NCBI GenBank assembly: GCA_002732015.1
Contig: PCCU01000022.1
Location: 1-18,498 of the forward strand
DNA from: Candidatus Pelagibacterales bacterium
Lineage (GTDB): Bacteria > Pseudomonadota > Alphaproteobacteria > TMED109
DNA: 18,498 bases
Direction: 5' to 3'
This document shows, piece by piece, positions 1-8,992 of this stretch. Positions within the stretch are counted from its first letter, which is position 1, and each line of letters opens with the position of its first letter. The notes beneath the pieces were generated by a model, which was not told the origin of the DNA, ran no database searches, and was given only the letters and a program-made list of their open reading frames with translations. The position numbers and the translations under genes are program-made.

Positions 1-941
1 TAACACAAGTAAAAAAAGATTTGAATGGCCCTCAAATTTTTTTATCTAGAACATGTAATGAATTTATGGCTGCACTTTTTTCTCAGGAAGTTCCTGAAAT
101 TTATGATGGAATTATTGAAATTATTTCTGTAGCCAGGGACCCTGGGAGTAGAGCTAAAATTGCAGTTCTATCCAAGGATAAAACAATAGATCCTGTTGGT
201 GCATGCGTTGGTATGAGGGGTAGTAGAGTACAAGCAATTGTTAATGAACTACAAGGAGAGAAAATTGATATCATAACATGGTCAGAGGATGCAGCATCAT
301 TTATAGTTAACACACTTTCTCCTGCAGAGGTTGCTAAAGTTGTTTTAGATGAAGAAAATAAAAAAGTAGAAGTAATTGTACCTGATGATCAATTAAGCTT
401 AGCAATTGGAAGGAAAGGGCAAAATGTAAGACTTGCCTCACAAGTATCAAAATGGGAAATAACAATTTTAACAGAGGGTGCTGAGTCTGAAAGAAGGCAA
501 GCAGATCTTAAAAAAGAAACTCAAGTTTTAATAGAAGCATTAGTAATAGATGATGTGATTGCACACCTCTTAGTTTCTGAAGGTTTTAAAAGCATTGAAG
601 CAGTCGCTTTTGTTCCTTTAGAAGAACTTCAATCAATTGAGGGGTTTGATGAAAATTTGGCAAAAGAATTAAAGGAAAGGGCAGTAGCCTATCTAGAAGA
701 GAAAGAAGAAGAATATGAAAAAGAAAGAGTAAAGCTAGGAGTAAATGATGAAATGAAAGAAATAGATGGATTAGATCAAGAAATGATTGTGATATTAGGA
801 AAAAATGATATTAAAACAAAAAATGACTTGGCAGATTTGTCTTCGGATGAGCTTTTAGAAATACTAGAAGGAAAGTTTGAAAGCAAAGATGAGGCTGATA
901 AAATTATTATGAAAGCTAGAGAAGATTGGTTTAAAGAATAA
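1..941 (+). CDS. nusA: Transcription termination/antitermination protein NusA, C-terminal part (5' end outside window)
   Basis: NusA binds RNA polymerase and nascent RNA and modulates pausing, termination and antitermination. The reading frame is open to the left edge (frame starting at base 3), so the gene begins upstream; about 312 residues of a usual ~500 are present. Visible parts are two KH-type RNA-binding segments (GMRGSRVQAI near base 210 and AIGRKGQNVR near base 402) and, from about base 510 on, two acidic helix-hairpin-helix-like repeats (EALVIDDVIAHLL and a second near bases 740-880) of the kind found at the C-terminus of proteobacterial NusA. A TTG at base 21 is not the start, because the homology (GPQIFLSRT) belongs to the middle of the protein. 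infB follows after 20 bases, consistent with the nusA-infB operon. Identification is firm. Confidence 0.97.
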   Translation, partial: TQVKKDLNGPQIFLSRTCNEFMAALFSQEVPEIYDGIIEIISVARDPGSRAKIAVLSKDKTIDPVGACVGMRGSRVQAIVNELQGEKIDIITWSEDAASFIVNTLSPAEVAKVVLDEENKKVEVIVPDDQLSLAIGRKGQNVRLASQVSKWEITILTEGAESERRQADLKKETQVLIEALVIDDVIAHLLVSEGFKSIEAVAFVPLEELQSIEGFDENLAKELKERAVAYLEEKEEEYEKERVKLGVNDEMKEIDGLDQEMIVILGKNDIKTKNDLADLSSDELLEILEGKFESKDEADKIIMKAREDWFKE

Positions 942-961
942 AACGTTGCAGGTAACATTTA

Positions 962-3448
962 ATGGATAAAAAAAAATTAGGACTTATTAGCAAAAGTAAA
1001 CTGGAGCTTAGAAAAACTGTCGTAGGTGGCACTGTTAAGCAATCTTTTAGTCATGGTAGAGTAAAGTCTGTTGCCGTAGAAGTTAAGAAAGTAAGAACTT
1101 TCGATAAAAATAGTTCAACACAAAATCAGGGGGTTGAAACTGATTCATCAAAGGCTTTAAGTTCAGCAGATAAATCATTAGATGATGTAAAAAGTCTTGT
1201 AACTGATGAACAAGAAAAGCAAGGTACTAATAAAGAAAAATTGGAAAAAATAAAAGAGGCTGCTCATTCGAATAAGCTTGATATGGAAAATAAAATTTCA
1301 TCTCGTCAAGAGGAAGAATTTAGAAATAAAAAGTTTCAAGATAGAACTCAAACCAGAGACAAGCCAAAAGAAACTTCTAAAATTAACAAAAAGTTTCAAG
1401 TTAACACTGTTTCTGAAAACCTTTCTCCAAAAGAATCTTCTGTAAACAAGAAAGAGGAAGTTACTAAAAAGAGTGGTTCTAAAAAACAAAGAGCTGATTT
1501 AAAAAAGCAACTTTCTTTAGGAAAGGGAATTAGTAGAAGACAAACAGGAAAAATAACAGTGCAACAAGCTTATGAAGATGAAGAAAGACAAAGAAGTCTT
1601 GCCTCTATAAGAAGAGCTAGAGAAAAAGAAAAAAAATCTTTAGAAGAAAAAGTTGTGGTGGAAAATACTAACAAACCTATAGTAAGAGAAGTAAAAATAC
1701 CTGAAGTGATTACTGTACAGGAGTTAGCAAATAGGATGGCGGCTAGGGTAGCAGAAGTTATAAAAGTTTTAATAAATAATGACATAGCAGCTACAGCCAC
1801 ACAGTCTATTGATGCGGATACTGCAGAATTAGTAGTTCTAGAGTTTGGTCATAAGACCAAAAGAGTATCAGAAGCTGATATTGAGATAGGTTTAAGTATT
1901 ACAAAAGAAGATAAGAATGATGCTATTCCCAGGCCTCCAATAGTAACTGTAATGGGACATGTAGATCATGGTAAAACTACCCTTTTAGATGCTATTAGAA
2001 ATACGGATGTAGTTGCTAAAGAGCATGGAGGTATCACGCAACATATCGGAGCGTATCAGGTTACTACTAAGGAAAAAAAGAGTATTACTTTTATTGATAC
2101 ACCAGGACACGCCGCATTTAGTTCAATGCGAGCAAGAGGTGCTAAGCTTACAGATATCGTGATTTTAGTTGTAGCTGCTGATGATGGTGTTATGCCTCAA
2201 ACCGAGGAAGCAATCAAGCATTCGAAAGCAGCAAATGTTCCTATTATTGTTGCAATCAATAAAATAGATAGCAATGGAGCTGATCCAAGTAAGGTAAAAA
2301 ATGAATTATTAAAGTATGATATCTTGGTAGAAAGCCTAGGAGGAGATATACCTGCTGTAGAGTTGTCGGCTTTAAAAAAAACTAACCTAGACAGCTTGCT
2401 GGAAAATATTATTCTTTTATCAGAAATTATTGAGACTAAAGCAAGTTATACTCAAAGAGGAGAAGGAACTATTATAGAAGCAAAAAGAGAGCAAGGTAGA
2501 GGAGTTGTAGCCTCTATCGTCCAACAAAGAGGAACTCTTAAAAAAGGTGATATAGTGGTTGCTGGCTCGCAATGGGGTAAAATAAGAGCAATAGTAAATG
2601 ATAAAGGAGAAGTTCTTAATAATTTAAGTCCTTCAGAACCAGCAGAAATATTGGGTTTAAATGATGTACCTCAAGCAGGAGATGATATTATTGTTGTAGA
2701 AAATGAGTCTAGGGCAAGAGAGGTTAGCGAGTACAGACAAGGATTAAAAAATAAGGAAAAAACAACAATCTTATCTAGAGCTAACTCAATGGAAAACATT
2801 TTAAAGAATATTAAAAGCGGTGAAAAGAAAATTCTTAATTTAATAGTAAAAGCAGATGCCCTGGGTTCTAAAGAGGCAATTGTTAACTCTTTAGAAAGTA
2901 TTGGAAATGAGGAAGTTGATATTCAGATTTTATTGTCAGGAGTAGGTGGTATTACTGAAACTGATGTAGGGTTAGCTGCATCTAATGATGCATTTATTAT
3001 AGGTTTTAATGTAAGGTCTGATTTACAAGCAAAAAAAATGGCCAAGCAACACAATATCAACGTAAAATACTATTCAATTATTTACGAGATATTTGATGAA
3101 GTAAGAGGTTTGCTATCTGGCATGTTACCCCCTATCGAGAAAGAGAAATTTTTGGGGTTAGCTGAAGTAAAAAAGGTTTTTAAAATTTCAAAGTTAGGCA
3201 AGGTAGCAGGGTGTTATGTTACTGAAGGAACTATTAAAAGAGTTAGTAAAATAAGGTTGCTAAGAGATAGTGTAGTAATACATTCAGGTGACTTAGATAC
3301 TCTTAAAAGACATAGTGATGATGCTAAAGAAGTTAGTGAAGGAAATGAATGTGGAATTTCAATTAAGGATTTCAATGACATACAGGTAAATGATGTTATT
3401 GAGAGCTATGAAATTGAGAGCACGCCTAGGAAATTAGAAGAAAAATAA
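962..3448 (+). CDS. infB: Translation initiation factor IF-2
   Basis: GTPase that places initiator fMet-tRNA on the 30S subunit and promotes 70S joining. The 828-residue length is normal. The N-terminal ~230 residues are a Lys/Glu-rich, low-complexity linker, followed by an IF2_N-like segment near residues 245-300. The G domain is complete: G1 GHVDHGKT (332-339), G2 GGITQHIG (356-363), G3 DTPGH (379-383), G4 NKID (433-436), G5 SAL (469-471). The remaining ~350 residues carry domains II to IV, including the C-terminal fMet-tRNA-binding domain. The ATG at 962 has a weak AGG upstream. It lies 20 bases after nusA and 9 bases before rbfA. The ylxR gene commonly present between nusA and infB is absent. 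Confidence 0.98.
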   Translation: MDKKKLGLISKSKLELRKTVVGGTVKQSFSHGRVKSVAVEVKKVRTFDKNSSTQNQGVETDSSKALSSADKSLDDVKSLVTDEQEKQGTNKEKLEKIKEAAHSNKLDMENKISSRQEEEFRNKKFQDRTQTRDKPKETSKINKKFQVNTVSENLSPKESSVNKKEEVTKKSGSKKQRADLKKQLSLGKGISRRQTGKITVQQAYEDEERQRSLASIRRAREKEKKSLEEKVVVENTNKPIVREVKIPEVITVQELANRMAARVAEVIKVLINNDIAATATQSIDADTAELVVLEFGHKTKRVSEADIEIGLSITKEDKNDAIPRPPIVTVMGHVDHGKTTLLDAIRNTDVVAKEHGGITQHIGAYQVTTKEKKSITFIDTPGHAAFSSMRARGAKLTDIVILVVAADDGVMPQTEEAIKHSKAANVPIIVAINKIDSNGADPSKVKNELLKYDILVESLGGDIPAVELSALKKTNLDSLLENIILLSEIIETKASYTQRGEGTIIEAKREQGRGVVASIVQQRGTLKKGDIVVAGSQWGKIRAIVNDKGEVLNNLSPSEPAEILGLNDVPQAGDDIIVVENESRAREVSEYRQGLKNKEKTTILSRANSMENILKNIKSGEKKILNLIVKADALGSKEAIVNSLESIGNEEVDIQILLSGVGGITETDVGLAASNDAFIIGFNVRSDLQAKKMAKQHNINVKYYSIIYEIFDEVRGLLSGMLPPIEKEKFLGLAEVKKVFKISKLGKVAGCYVTEGTIKRVSKIRLLRDSVVIHSGDLDTLKRHSDDAKEVSEGNECGISIKDFNDIQVNDVIESYEIESTPRKLEEK

Positions 3449-3457
3449 TTTTTTACT

Positions 3458-3802
3458 ATGAGAGTTTTAAGTAATAGAACTAGAAGAGTTGGCGAAAATA
3501 TTAGGTCAGTTTTATCTGAAGTTTTACTCTCTAAAAAAAACTCTATAGATGGACTAGAGAATGAATTTATTACAATTACAGAAGTACAACCTTCTGCAGA
3601 TTTAAGGCATGCAAAAGTATTTATAAGCTGTATGGGAAGAGAAGAAAAAAATATAGTTAATATTCTTAATCAAACATCAAGCTTCTTTTCAAAGTTAGTT
3701 GCTAAGCAATTAAAAACTAAATATTCTCCAAAGCTATCTTTTTTTGTAGATTTTTCTTTTTCCCAAGCAGAAAAGATAAATGACTTAATAAAAACTAAAT
3801 AA
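3458..3802 (+). CDS. rbfA: 30S ribosome-binding factor A
   Basis: RbfA is a KH-like-fold assembly factor that binds the 30S subunit and helps 16S rRNA 5'-end maturation, also in cold adaptation. The 114-residue product fits the family. It starts with the expected basic N-terminus (RTRRVGENIRSVLSEVLL) and contains the family pattern EVQPSADLRHAKVFIS at about residues 45-60. It ends with a short basic tail. It sits in the canonical position between infB (9-base gap) and truB (12-base gap). Recognised from these motifs and gene order. Confidence 0.93.
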   Translation: MRVLSNRTRRVGENIRSVLSEVLLSKKNSIDGLENEFITITEVQPSADLRHAKVFISCMGREEKNIVNILNQTSSFFSKLVAKQLKTKYSPKLSFFVDFSFSQAEKINDLIKTK

Positions 3803-3814
3803 ATAGCAGTTATA

Positions 3815-4714
3815 ATGAAAAAAAATTTTAATGGATGGCTGAATATCTATAAAGAAAAAGGAGAAACTTCTTTTTCTGTTTCCAAAGCTTTAAAAAAAAA
3901 ATTTAAATTTAAAAAAGTTGGACATCTCGGAACACTTGACCCTTTAGCAAAAGGAGTGCTTCCTATTGCAGTTGGTGAGGCGACAAAGTCTATAAAGTTT
4001 ATCTCTAATCTTAAAAAAAGATATTCTTTTGTAATAAAATGGGGAGAAGAAACAGATACTTGTGACCTTGAAGGGGAGGTAGTGGAAAAATCAAATGTAA
4101 GACCTAATTTTGAAAAAGTAAAAATGGTTGTTAGTAAATTTTTTATCGGAAGTATAGAACAAACTCCCCCTATATATTCAGCAGTTAAGGTAAATGGAAT
4201 AAGGGCTTATAAATTAGCTAGAAACAAAAAAAATGTAAAACTAAAAAAAAAATTAATTCATATATACAAACTTACAGTCAAAAAACCTAGTAATAAAAAC
4301 TTTTGCAATTTTGATATAATCTGTAGCAGAGGTACATACATTAGGTCAATTGCCAGAGACTTGGCAAGAAAATTAGGAACTGTAGGTTTTGCACATGAGA
4401 TAGTAAGAACAGAAGATAATATTTTTAAAATAGAGAATTCAATATCTTTACTTAAAGTCTTAGATCTATCATATGCAGATTTAGAAAAAGTGTATTTTCC
4501 TATTGAGTGTGTTTTGAGTGATGCACAAGAAATTATTTTAGAAAAAAAATATTCAGATAAGTTAAAAGATGGTATAATAATAAATTCGAAATTAATTGAT
4601 AAAAAGATAAATAGTGAAAATAAATTAATATTGGTAAAAAATAACTCTAAATTAGTTTGTATTGCTAATCTAGAAAAAGAGAATATTATACCAAGACGTA
4701 ATTTTAATTTATAG
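3815..4714 (+). CDS. truB: tRNA pseudouridine(55) synthase
   Basis: TruB converts U55 of the tRNA T-loop to pseudouridine. The 299-residue length is typical. The N-terminus shows GWLNIYKEKGETS, then the catalytic motif GHLGTLDPLAKGVLP with the nucleophilic Asp at residue 42. Further family signatures are the YSFVIKWGEETDTCDLEG segment, QTPPIYSAVKVNG and the CSRGTYIRSIARDL motif. The C-terminal part is Lys/Asn-rich and weakly conserved, as expected for the variable PUA-like end. The gene has two 10-A runs (3892-3901 and near 4243-4252). Its stop lies 13 bases before the rpsO start, so rpsO translation may be coupled to it. Confidence 0.96.
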   Translation: MKKNFNGWLNIYKEKGETSFSVSKALKKKFKFKKVGHLGTLDPLAKGVLPIAVGEATKSIKFISNLKKRYSFVIKWGEETDTCDLEGEVVEKSNVRPNFEKVKMVVSKFFIGSIEQTPPIYSAVKVNGIRAYKLARNKKNVKLKKKLIHIYKLTVKKPSNKNFCNFDIICSRGTYIRSIARDLARKLGTVGFAHEIVRTEDNIFKIENSISLLKVLDLSYADLEKVYFPIECVLSDAQEIILEKKYSDKLKDGIIINSKLIDKKINSENKLILVKNNSKLVCIANLEKENIIPRRNFNL

Positions 4715-4717
4715 TTT

Positions 4718-4723
4718 GGAGGT
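4718..4723 (+). promoter_or_regulatory. Shine-Dalgarno that sets the GTG start of rpsO
   Basis: GGAGGT lies four bases before the GTG at 4728. A further upstream in-frame TTG at 4716 overlaps this site and so cannot use it. This decides the rpsO start. Confidence 0.8.
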
Positions 4724-4727
4724 AATT

Positions 4728-4997
4728 GTGACGATAAGCGTCAAGGAAAAAAAAGAGATAGTAATAGATTTTGGAAAAGACGAAAAAAATACAGGTTCGA
4801 CTGAAGTTCAAGTTGCTATTTTAACAAAAAAAATAAATAGTTTAACTGAGCATTTTAAAAAAAATAAAAAAGACCATCATTCAAAAAGAGGGCTTTTAGG
4901 AATGATAAATAATAGAAGAAAGTTACTAAAGTATTTAAAAAATAAAAATGAACAGAAGTATACTGATCTTATTAAAAAGCTTGGTCTAAGAAAATAA
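4728..4997 (+). CDS. rpsO: 30S ribosomal protein S15
   Basis: S15 binds 16S rRNA early in assembly of the 30S platform. The product from GTG 4728 has 89 residues, the same length as E. coli S15, and begins MTISVKEKKEIV. Family hallmarks are TGSTEVQVAILTKKINSLTEHFK, DHHSKRGLL and the C-terminal LIKKLGLRK. An upstream TTG at 4716 would add four residues but lies inside the Shine-Dalgarno, so the GTG is chosen. It is followed by pnp after 21 bases, the usual rpsO-pnp order. That short gap leaves no room for the large RNase III-processed hairpin known from the enterobacterial rpsO-pnp intergenic region. Confidence 0.97.
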   Translation: MTISVKEKKEIVIDFGKDEKNTGSTEVQVAILTKKINSLTEHFKKNKKDHHSKRGLLGMINNRRKLLKYLKNKNEQKYTDLIKKLGLRK

Positions 4998-5018
4998 TTT
5001 CATAATATAGGAAAATAT

Positions 5019-7091
5019 ATGTTTAATGTAACAACAAAGTCTCTCACTTGGGGAGACAAAGAATTAATATTAGAAACAGGAAAAATAGCAAGACAAGCAG
5101 ATGGTGCTGTCATGATAACTTATGGAGAAACTAAAATATTATGCACAGTTGTAGCGTCAAAGGGCGATTCTTCAGATAACGATTTTTTTCCATTAACTGT
5201 AAACTATATAGAGAAATTTTACTCTGTAGGTAAAATTCCGGGAGGTTATTTAAAAAGAGAGGGGCGACCTAGTGATAAAGAAACGCTAACTTCAAGATTA
5301 ATAGATAGGCCAATAAGGCCACTTTTTCCAGACCATTTTAAAAATGAGGTACAAGTAATATGTCAGGTATTAAGCCATGATGGTATAAATAATACTGAAA
5401 TTCCTGCAATTATTGGAGCTTCTGCAGCATTGACAATATCAGGAATTCCTTTTTTTGGTCCATTGGGAGCTAGCAAGGTAGCAAGGATAAATAATAAGTT
5501 TGTTTTAAACCCTTCCAATGAACAGTTGTTAGATAGTGAATTGGATTTAGTGGTAGCTGGGACCAAAGATGGAGTATTAATGGTAGAGTCGGAAGCAAAA
5601 GAATTAAGTGAAGACATAATGTTAGACGCAGTTGTTTTTGGTCAAGATGCTTATAAAGATGTACTGAGTCTAATTATTGAGTTGGCAGAAGAAGCGGCTA
5701 AGGATCCTTGGGAATTAGCTGATATAGATACATCAAAAGAAGATGAGTTAGTTTCCCAAAAATTTACAGATAATATTTCATCAGCATACAAAATAAAAGA
5801 GAAAAAAAGTAGACAGGAAAAGCTTAAAGAAATTAATAATTCATTAGAAAGCTTTTCAGAAGAAGTAGATATAGATATTAAAAAGGTAAATAATTCATTA
5901 GCAAAATTGCAAAAAAATATAGTTAGACAAAAAATTTTATCTTCTAAAGTTAGAATTGATGGAAGAAAAATTGATGAAGTCAGAAAAATTAGTTGTGAAA
6001 CAGGAACTCTTCCCAGGGCGCATGGATCAGCATTATTTACAAGAGGTGAAACACAAGCGATAGCAGCATTAACATTGGGTACCAGTGATGACGAGCAAAT
6101 GATTGACTCGCTAGAAGGTTTTCATAAAGAAAAATTTATGTTGCATTATAACTTCCCGCCTTTTTCAGTAGGAGAGGCTGGGCGTATGGGTGGAACAGGA
6201 CGAAGAGAAATTGGTCATGGAAAATTAGCTTGGAGAGCAATAAGGCCTATACTTCCAGAGTATGAGAAGTTTCCTTACACAATTAGAATAGTTTCTGAAA
6301 TAACAGAATCAAACGGTTCTTCATCCATGGCAACTGTTTGTGGAAGCTCTTTAGCTTTAATGGATGCAGGAGTTCCAATTAAAAAACAGGTTGCTGGAAT
6401 AGCTATGGGTTTGATTAAAGAAGGGGATAAGTTCACGGTTTTATCAGATATTTTAGGAGATGAAGATCATTTGGGAGATATGGACTTTAAAGTGGCAGGT
6501 ACAAAAGACGGAGTGACTTCTTTACAAATGGATATAAAAGTAGACTCAATAACAAATGAAATAATGAAAACGGCTTTAAAGCAGGCAAAGAAAGGAAGAG
6601 TTTCTATACTAAAAGAGATGGATAAAGTCATTAAAAAGCCTAATGATGAATTAAATGAATTTGCTCCTAAAATGGAATTATTAAAAATAGAAACAGATAA
6701 AATTCGAGAAGTAATTGGTACAGGAGGAAAAGTCATTAGAGAAATAGTAGAAAAGTCTGGGGCTAAAGTTGACATAGACGATGAAGGAAATATTAAAGTT
6801 TCATCTAATCAACAAGATAATATTAGTAATGCACTAAAAATGATACATGATATAATTGATGAACCAGAAAATGGAAAAGTTTATTCAGGAAAAGTAGTAA
6901 AAGTAGTTGAATTTGGAGCCTTTGTAAATTTTTTAGGAAAAAGAGATGGTCTAGTTCATATAAGTGCCCTTTCTGATGAAAGAGTCAGTAAAGTTACTGA
7001 TGTAGTAAACGAGGGTGATGAGGTCAAAGTAAAAGTAATTGGCTTTGATAAGAGAGGAAAAGTAAGACTTAGTATCAAGGATGTTGATTAA
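5019..7091 (+). CDS. pnp: Polyribonucleotide nucleotidyltransferase (PNPase)
   Basis: Phosphorolytic 3'-5' exoribonuclease, core of RNA turnover and of the degradosome. The 690 residues cover the full architecture: a first RNase PH domain (from residue ~10, with FYSVGKIPGGYLKREGRPS), an all-helical linker (~235-310), a second catalytic RNase PH domain (~315-550), a KH domain (IREVIGTGGKVIREI, ~565-580) and an S1 domain (~620-690, GKVVKVVEFGAFVNF). The catalytic metal-binding stretch DILGDEDHLGDMDFKVAG is intact. ATG 5019 agrees with the family N-terminus. It closes the nusA-pnp transcription unit, although no terminator is obvious in the 29 bases before the next gene. Confidence 0.98.
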   Translation: MFNVTTKSLTWGDKELILETGKIARQADGAVMITYGETKILCTVVASKGDSSDNDFFPLTVNYIEKFYSVGKIPGGYLKREGRPSDKETLTSRLIDRPIRPLFPDHFKNEVQVICQVLSHDGINNTEIPAIIGASAALTISGIPFFGPLGASKVARINNKFVLNPSNEQLLDSELDLVVAGTKDGVLMVESEAKELSEDIMLDAVVFGQDAYKDVLSLIIELAEEAAKDPWELADIDTSKEDELVSQKFTDNISSAYKIKEKKSRQEKLKEINNSLESFSEEVDIDIKKVNNSLAKLQKNIVRQKILSSKVRIDGRKIDEVRKISCETGTLPRAHGSALFTRGETQAIAALTLGTSDDEQMIDSLEGFHKEKFMLHYNFPPFSVGEAGRMGGTGRREIGHGKLAWRAIRPILPEYEKFPYTIRIVSEITESNGSSSMATVCGSSLALMDAGVPIKKQVAGIAMGLIKEGDKFTVLSDILGDEDHLGDMDFKVAGTKDGVTSLQMDIKVDSITNEIMKTALKQAKKGRVSILKEMDKVIKKPNDELNEFAPKMELLKIETDKIREVIGTGGKVIREIVEKSGAKVDIDDEGNIKVSSNQQDNISNALKMIHDIIDEPENGKVYSGKVVKVVEFGAFVNFLGKRDGLVHISALSDERVSKVTDVVNEGDEVKVKVIGFDKRGKVRLSIKDVD

Positions 7092-7120
7092 TAACTAGAA
7101 GGTAGTATTTTATTATATAT

Positions 7121-8527
7121 ATGAAAAATTTAAATTCTATATTTATCGCAGGTAAGGAAGTGTTGCCCTTAGTAGAAGGAGGTAAAGGAGTAGCAGTGTC
7201 CAATGGATTAACTGCAGGTAGTTGGGCGGCATCAGGAGGCATAGGAACTTTTTCCGGTGTAAATGCAGATAACTATAGAGAGGATGGAAGTGTTATTAGA
7301 CAAATTTATTACGGTAAAACCAGAATAGAAAGACATGAAGAACTTATCAATTATGGGATACAAGGAGGAATTAAGCAGGCAAAAATTGCTCATGAAACTT
7401 CTGGAGGAAAAGGGAGATTAAATGTTAATATTCTTTGGGAGATGGGAGGAGCTCAAAGAGTTTTAGAAGGAATTTTAGAAAAAACTAAAGGACTAGTTCA
7501 TGGAGTAACTTGTGGCGCAGGAATGCCTTTTAAGTTGGGAGAAATAGCTTCTAAGTTTGATATATTTTATTATCCTATTGTTTCTTCAGCAAGAGCTTTT
7601 AAAATATTATTTTTACGAGCATACAAAAGCTTTTTACCAAAATTGGGAGCGGTAGTTTACGAAGATCCTTGGCTTGCCGGAGGACATAATGGCCTATCAA
7701 ATAGTGAAGACCCAGAAAAACCAGAAAAGCCATATGAAAGAGTAAGTTTGCTTAGAAAGTTTATGAGAAGTGTTGGTTTAGGAGATGTTCCAATTGTTAT
7801 GGCTGGAGGTGTTTGGCATTTATCTGATTGGGAAGATTGGATTGATAATCCAGATTTAGGCCCTATAGCATTCCAGTTTGGTACGAGACCTCTTCTTACT
7901 AAAGAAAGCCCTATTCCAAAAGCTTGGAAAGAAAAGCTTATGGAATTAAAAAAAGGTGACATAAAACTGCATAAATTCAGTCCCACAGGATTTTACTCTT
8001 CTGCAGTAAAAAATAATTTTATTAAAGAGTTAACAGATAGGTCTTTTAGGCAAATTAAATTATTTTCTAAAAATGATGAAGCATTTTCTGATGATTTTCG
8101 AGAATTTGGTTTGGGAAAAGCAAAAAGACCTTTTTTAATTTTAAAAGAAGATATCTACAGAGTTAAAGAATGGATAAAAAAAGGATTTAGTGAAGTTTTA
8201 AAAACTCCTGATAACTCAATTATATTTGTTAGCCCTGAAAAAGCAGATGAAATAAAAAAAGATCAAAGAGATTGTATGGGCTGCCTTAGTCATTGTTCAT
8301 TTTCTAATTGGGCTGATAAAGGAAAAATTTCTACAGGAAGAAAAGTAGATCCTAGGAGTTTTTGCATACAAAAAACTTTACAAGATGTGGCTCATGAGGA
8401 TGATGTTAATAATCAATTAATGTTTGCGGGACATAATGCTTGGAAATTTTCCCAAGATCCCTTTTATTCTAACGGGTTTGTACCTTCAGTAAAGCAACTG
8501 GTTGACAGAATAGTAACAGGTTCTTAG
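7121..8527 (+). CDS. Nitronate-monooxygenase-like flavoprotein with C-terminal cysteine cluster
   Basis: Resembles the nitronate monooxygenase / 2-nitropropane dioxygenase family of FMN-dependent TIM-barrel enzymes, which oxidise alkyl nitronates; the real substrate here is unknown. The barrel spans about residues 10-290, with GLTAGSWAASGGIGTFSG at the N-terminus, HGVTCGAGMPFK, AGGHNG (His189, the family's catalytic His position) and VPIVMAGGVWH. The 468-residue length exceeds the ~320-360 usual for simple members. The extension carries C385-X2-C388-X3-C392 and C415, a spacing that could bind an Fe-S cluster or zinc. It lies 9 bases before irr on the same strand, so it may share that transcript. 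Family assignment is solid, function is inferred. Confidence 0.8.
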   Translation: MKNLNSIFIAGKEVLPLVEGGKGVAVSNGLTAGSWAASGGIGTFSGVNADNYREDGSVIRQIYYGKTRIERHEELINYGIQGGIKQAKIAHETSGGKGRLNVNILWEMGGAQRVLEGILEKTKGLVHGVTCGAGMPFKLGEIASKFDIFYYPIVSSARAFKILFLRAYKSFLPKLGAVVYEDPWLAGGHNGLSNSEDPEKPEKPYERVSLLRKFMRSVGLGDVPIVMAGGVWHLSDWEDWIDNPDLGPIAFQFGTRPLLTKESPIPKAWKEKLMELKKGDIKLHKFSPTGFYSSAVKNNFIKELTDRSFRQIKLFSKNDEAFSDDFREFGLGKAKRPFLILKEDIYRVKEWIKKGFSEVLKTPDNSIIFVSPEKADEIKKDQRDCMGCLSHCSFSNWADKGKISTGRKVDPRSFCIQKTLQDVAHEDDVNNQLMFAGHNAWKFSQDPFYSNGFVPSVKQLVDRIVTGS

Positions 8528-8536
8528 TTTATAATT

Positions 8537-8938
8537 ATGTTAGAAGCAAAGAAAGTTCTAAAAAAAAGTAACTTAAGGCCTACTTCTCAGAGAGTTGCTA
8601 TAGTTGATTATATTCTTCAAAAAAACAAAGTTCATATCACTGCAGCTAAATTGATAACACATTTTAAAAATAAAAATATCAGTATATCTTTGGCTACAAT
8701 TTATAATAATTTAAATGAGTTGGCGGATAAAGGTATTTTAAGAAAGTTTTACGTCAATAATGATAAGATGTGGTTTGACTCAAATCTTCAAGACCACTAT
8801 CATTTTTATGACTCTGAAAAAGATGAACTTATCGATATTGATAAAAACGAAATTTCTTTTTCTAAGTCTCCCAAAATCCCTGATGGAAAAATTAAAGATT
8901 CAATAAATATTATTATTAATCTAAAAAATAAAAATTAA
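8537..8938 (+). CDS. irr: Irr-like iron response transcriptional regulator (Fur family)
   Basis: Fur-superfamily DNA-binding repressor. Irr in alphaproteobacteria senses heme status and controls iron storage, heme synthesis and iron uptake by binding the iron control element. The 133 residues show the winged helix (LRPTSQRVAIVDYIL at 13-27; recognition helix SLATIYNNL at 51-59) and the Irr signature region FDSNLQDHYHFYD (80-92). There are no cysteines at all, so the CXXC zinc sites of true Fur are absent, as in Irr. The His-rich site reads H87-Y88-H89 rather than three histidines, and there is no N-terminal heme regulatory motif. It lies 140 bases upstream of a rubrerythrin whose leader carries a matching palindrome. 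PerR-like or other Fur members are less likely. Confidence 0.85.
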   Translation: MLEAKKVLKKSNLRPTSQRVAIVDYILQKNKVHITAAKLITHFKNKNISISLATIYNNLNELADKGILRKFYVNNDKMWFDSNLQDHYHFYDSEKDELIDIDKNEISFSKSPKIPDGKIKDSINIIINLKNKN

Positions 8939-8992
8939 TCATACACTTTCTATATTGAATAAAACTTCATAAAATGTTACTTTTTTTATAGT

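Noticed and set aside
3892..3901. A-runs in truB as sign of a frameshift or pseudogene
   Set aside because: The reading frame stays intact through both runs and the conserved motifs on either side are in the same frame.
5363..5617. Antisense reading frame inside pnp
   Set aside because: It lies fully opposite a conserved catalytic gene, has no ribosome-binding site and its product resembles no family; an artefact of codon bias. The same holds for other antisense frames inside infB, the NMO-like gene, coaBC and the dehydrogenase gene.
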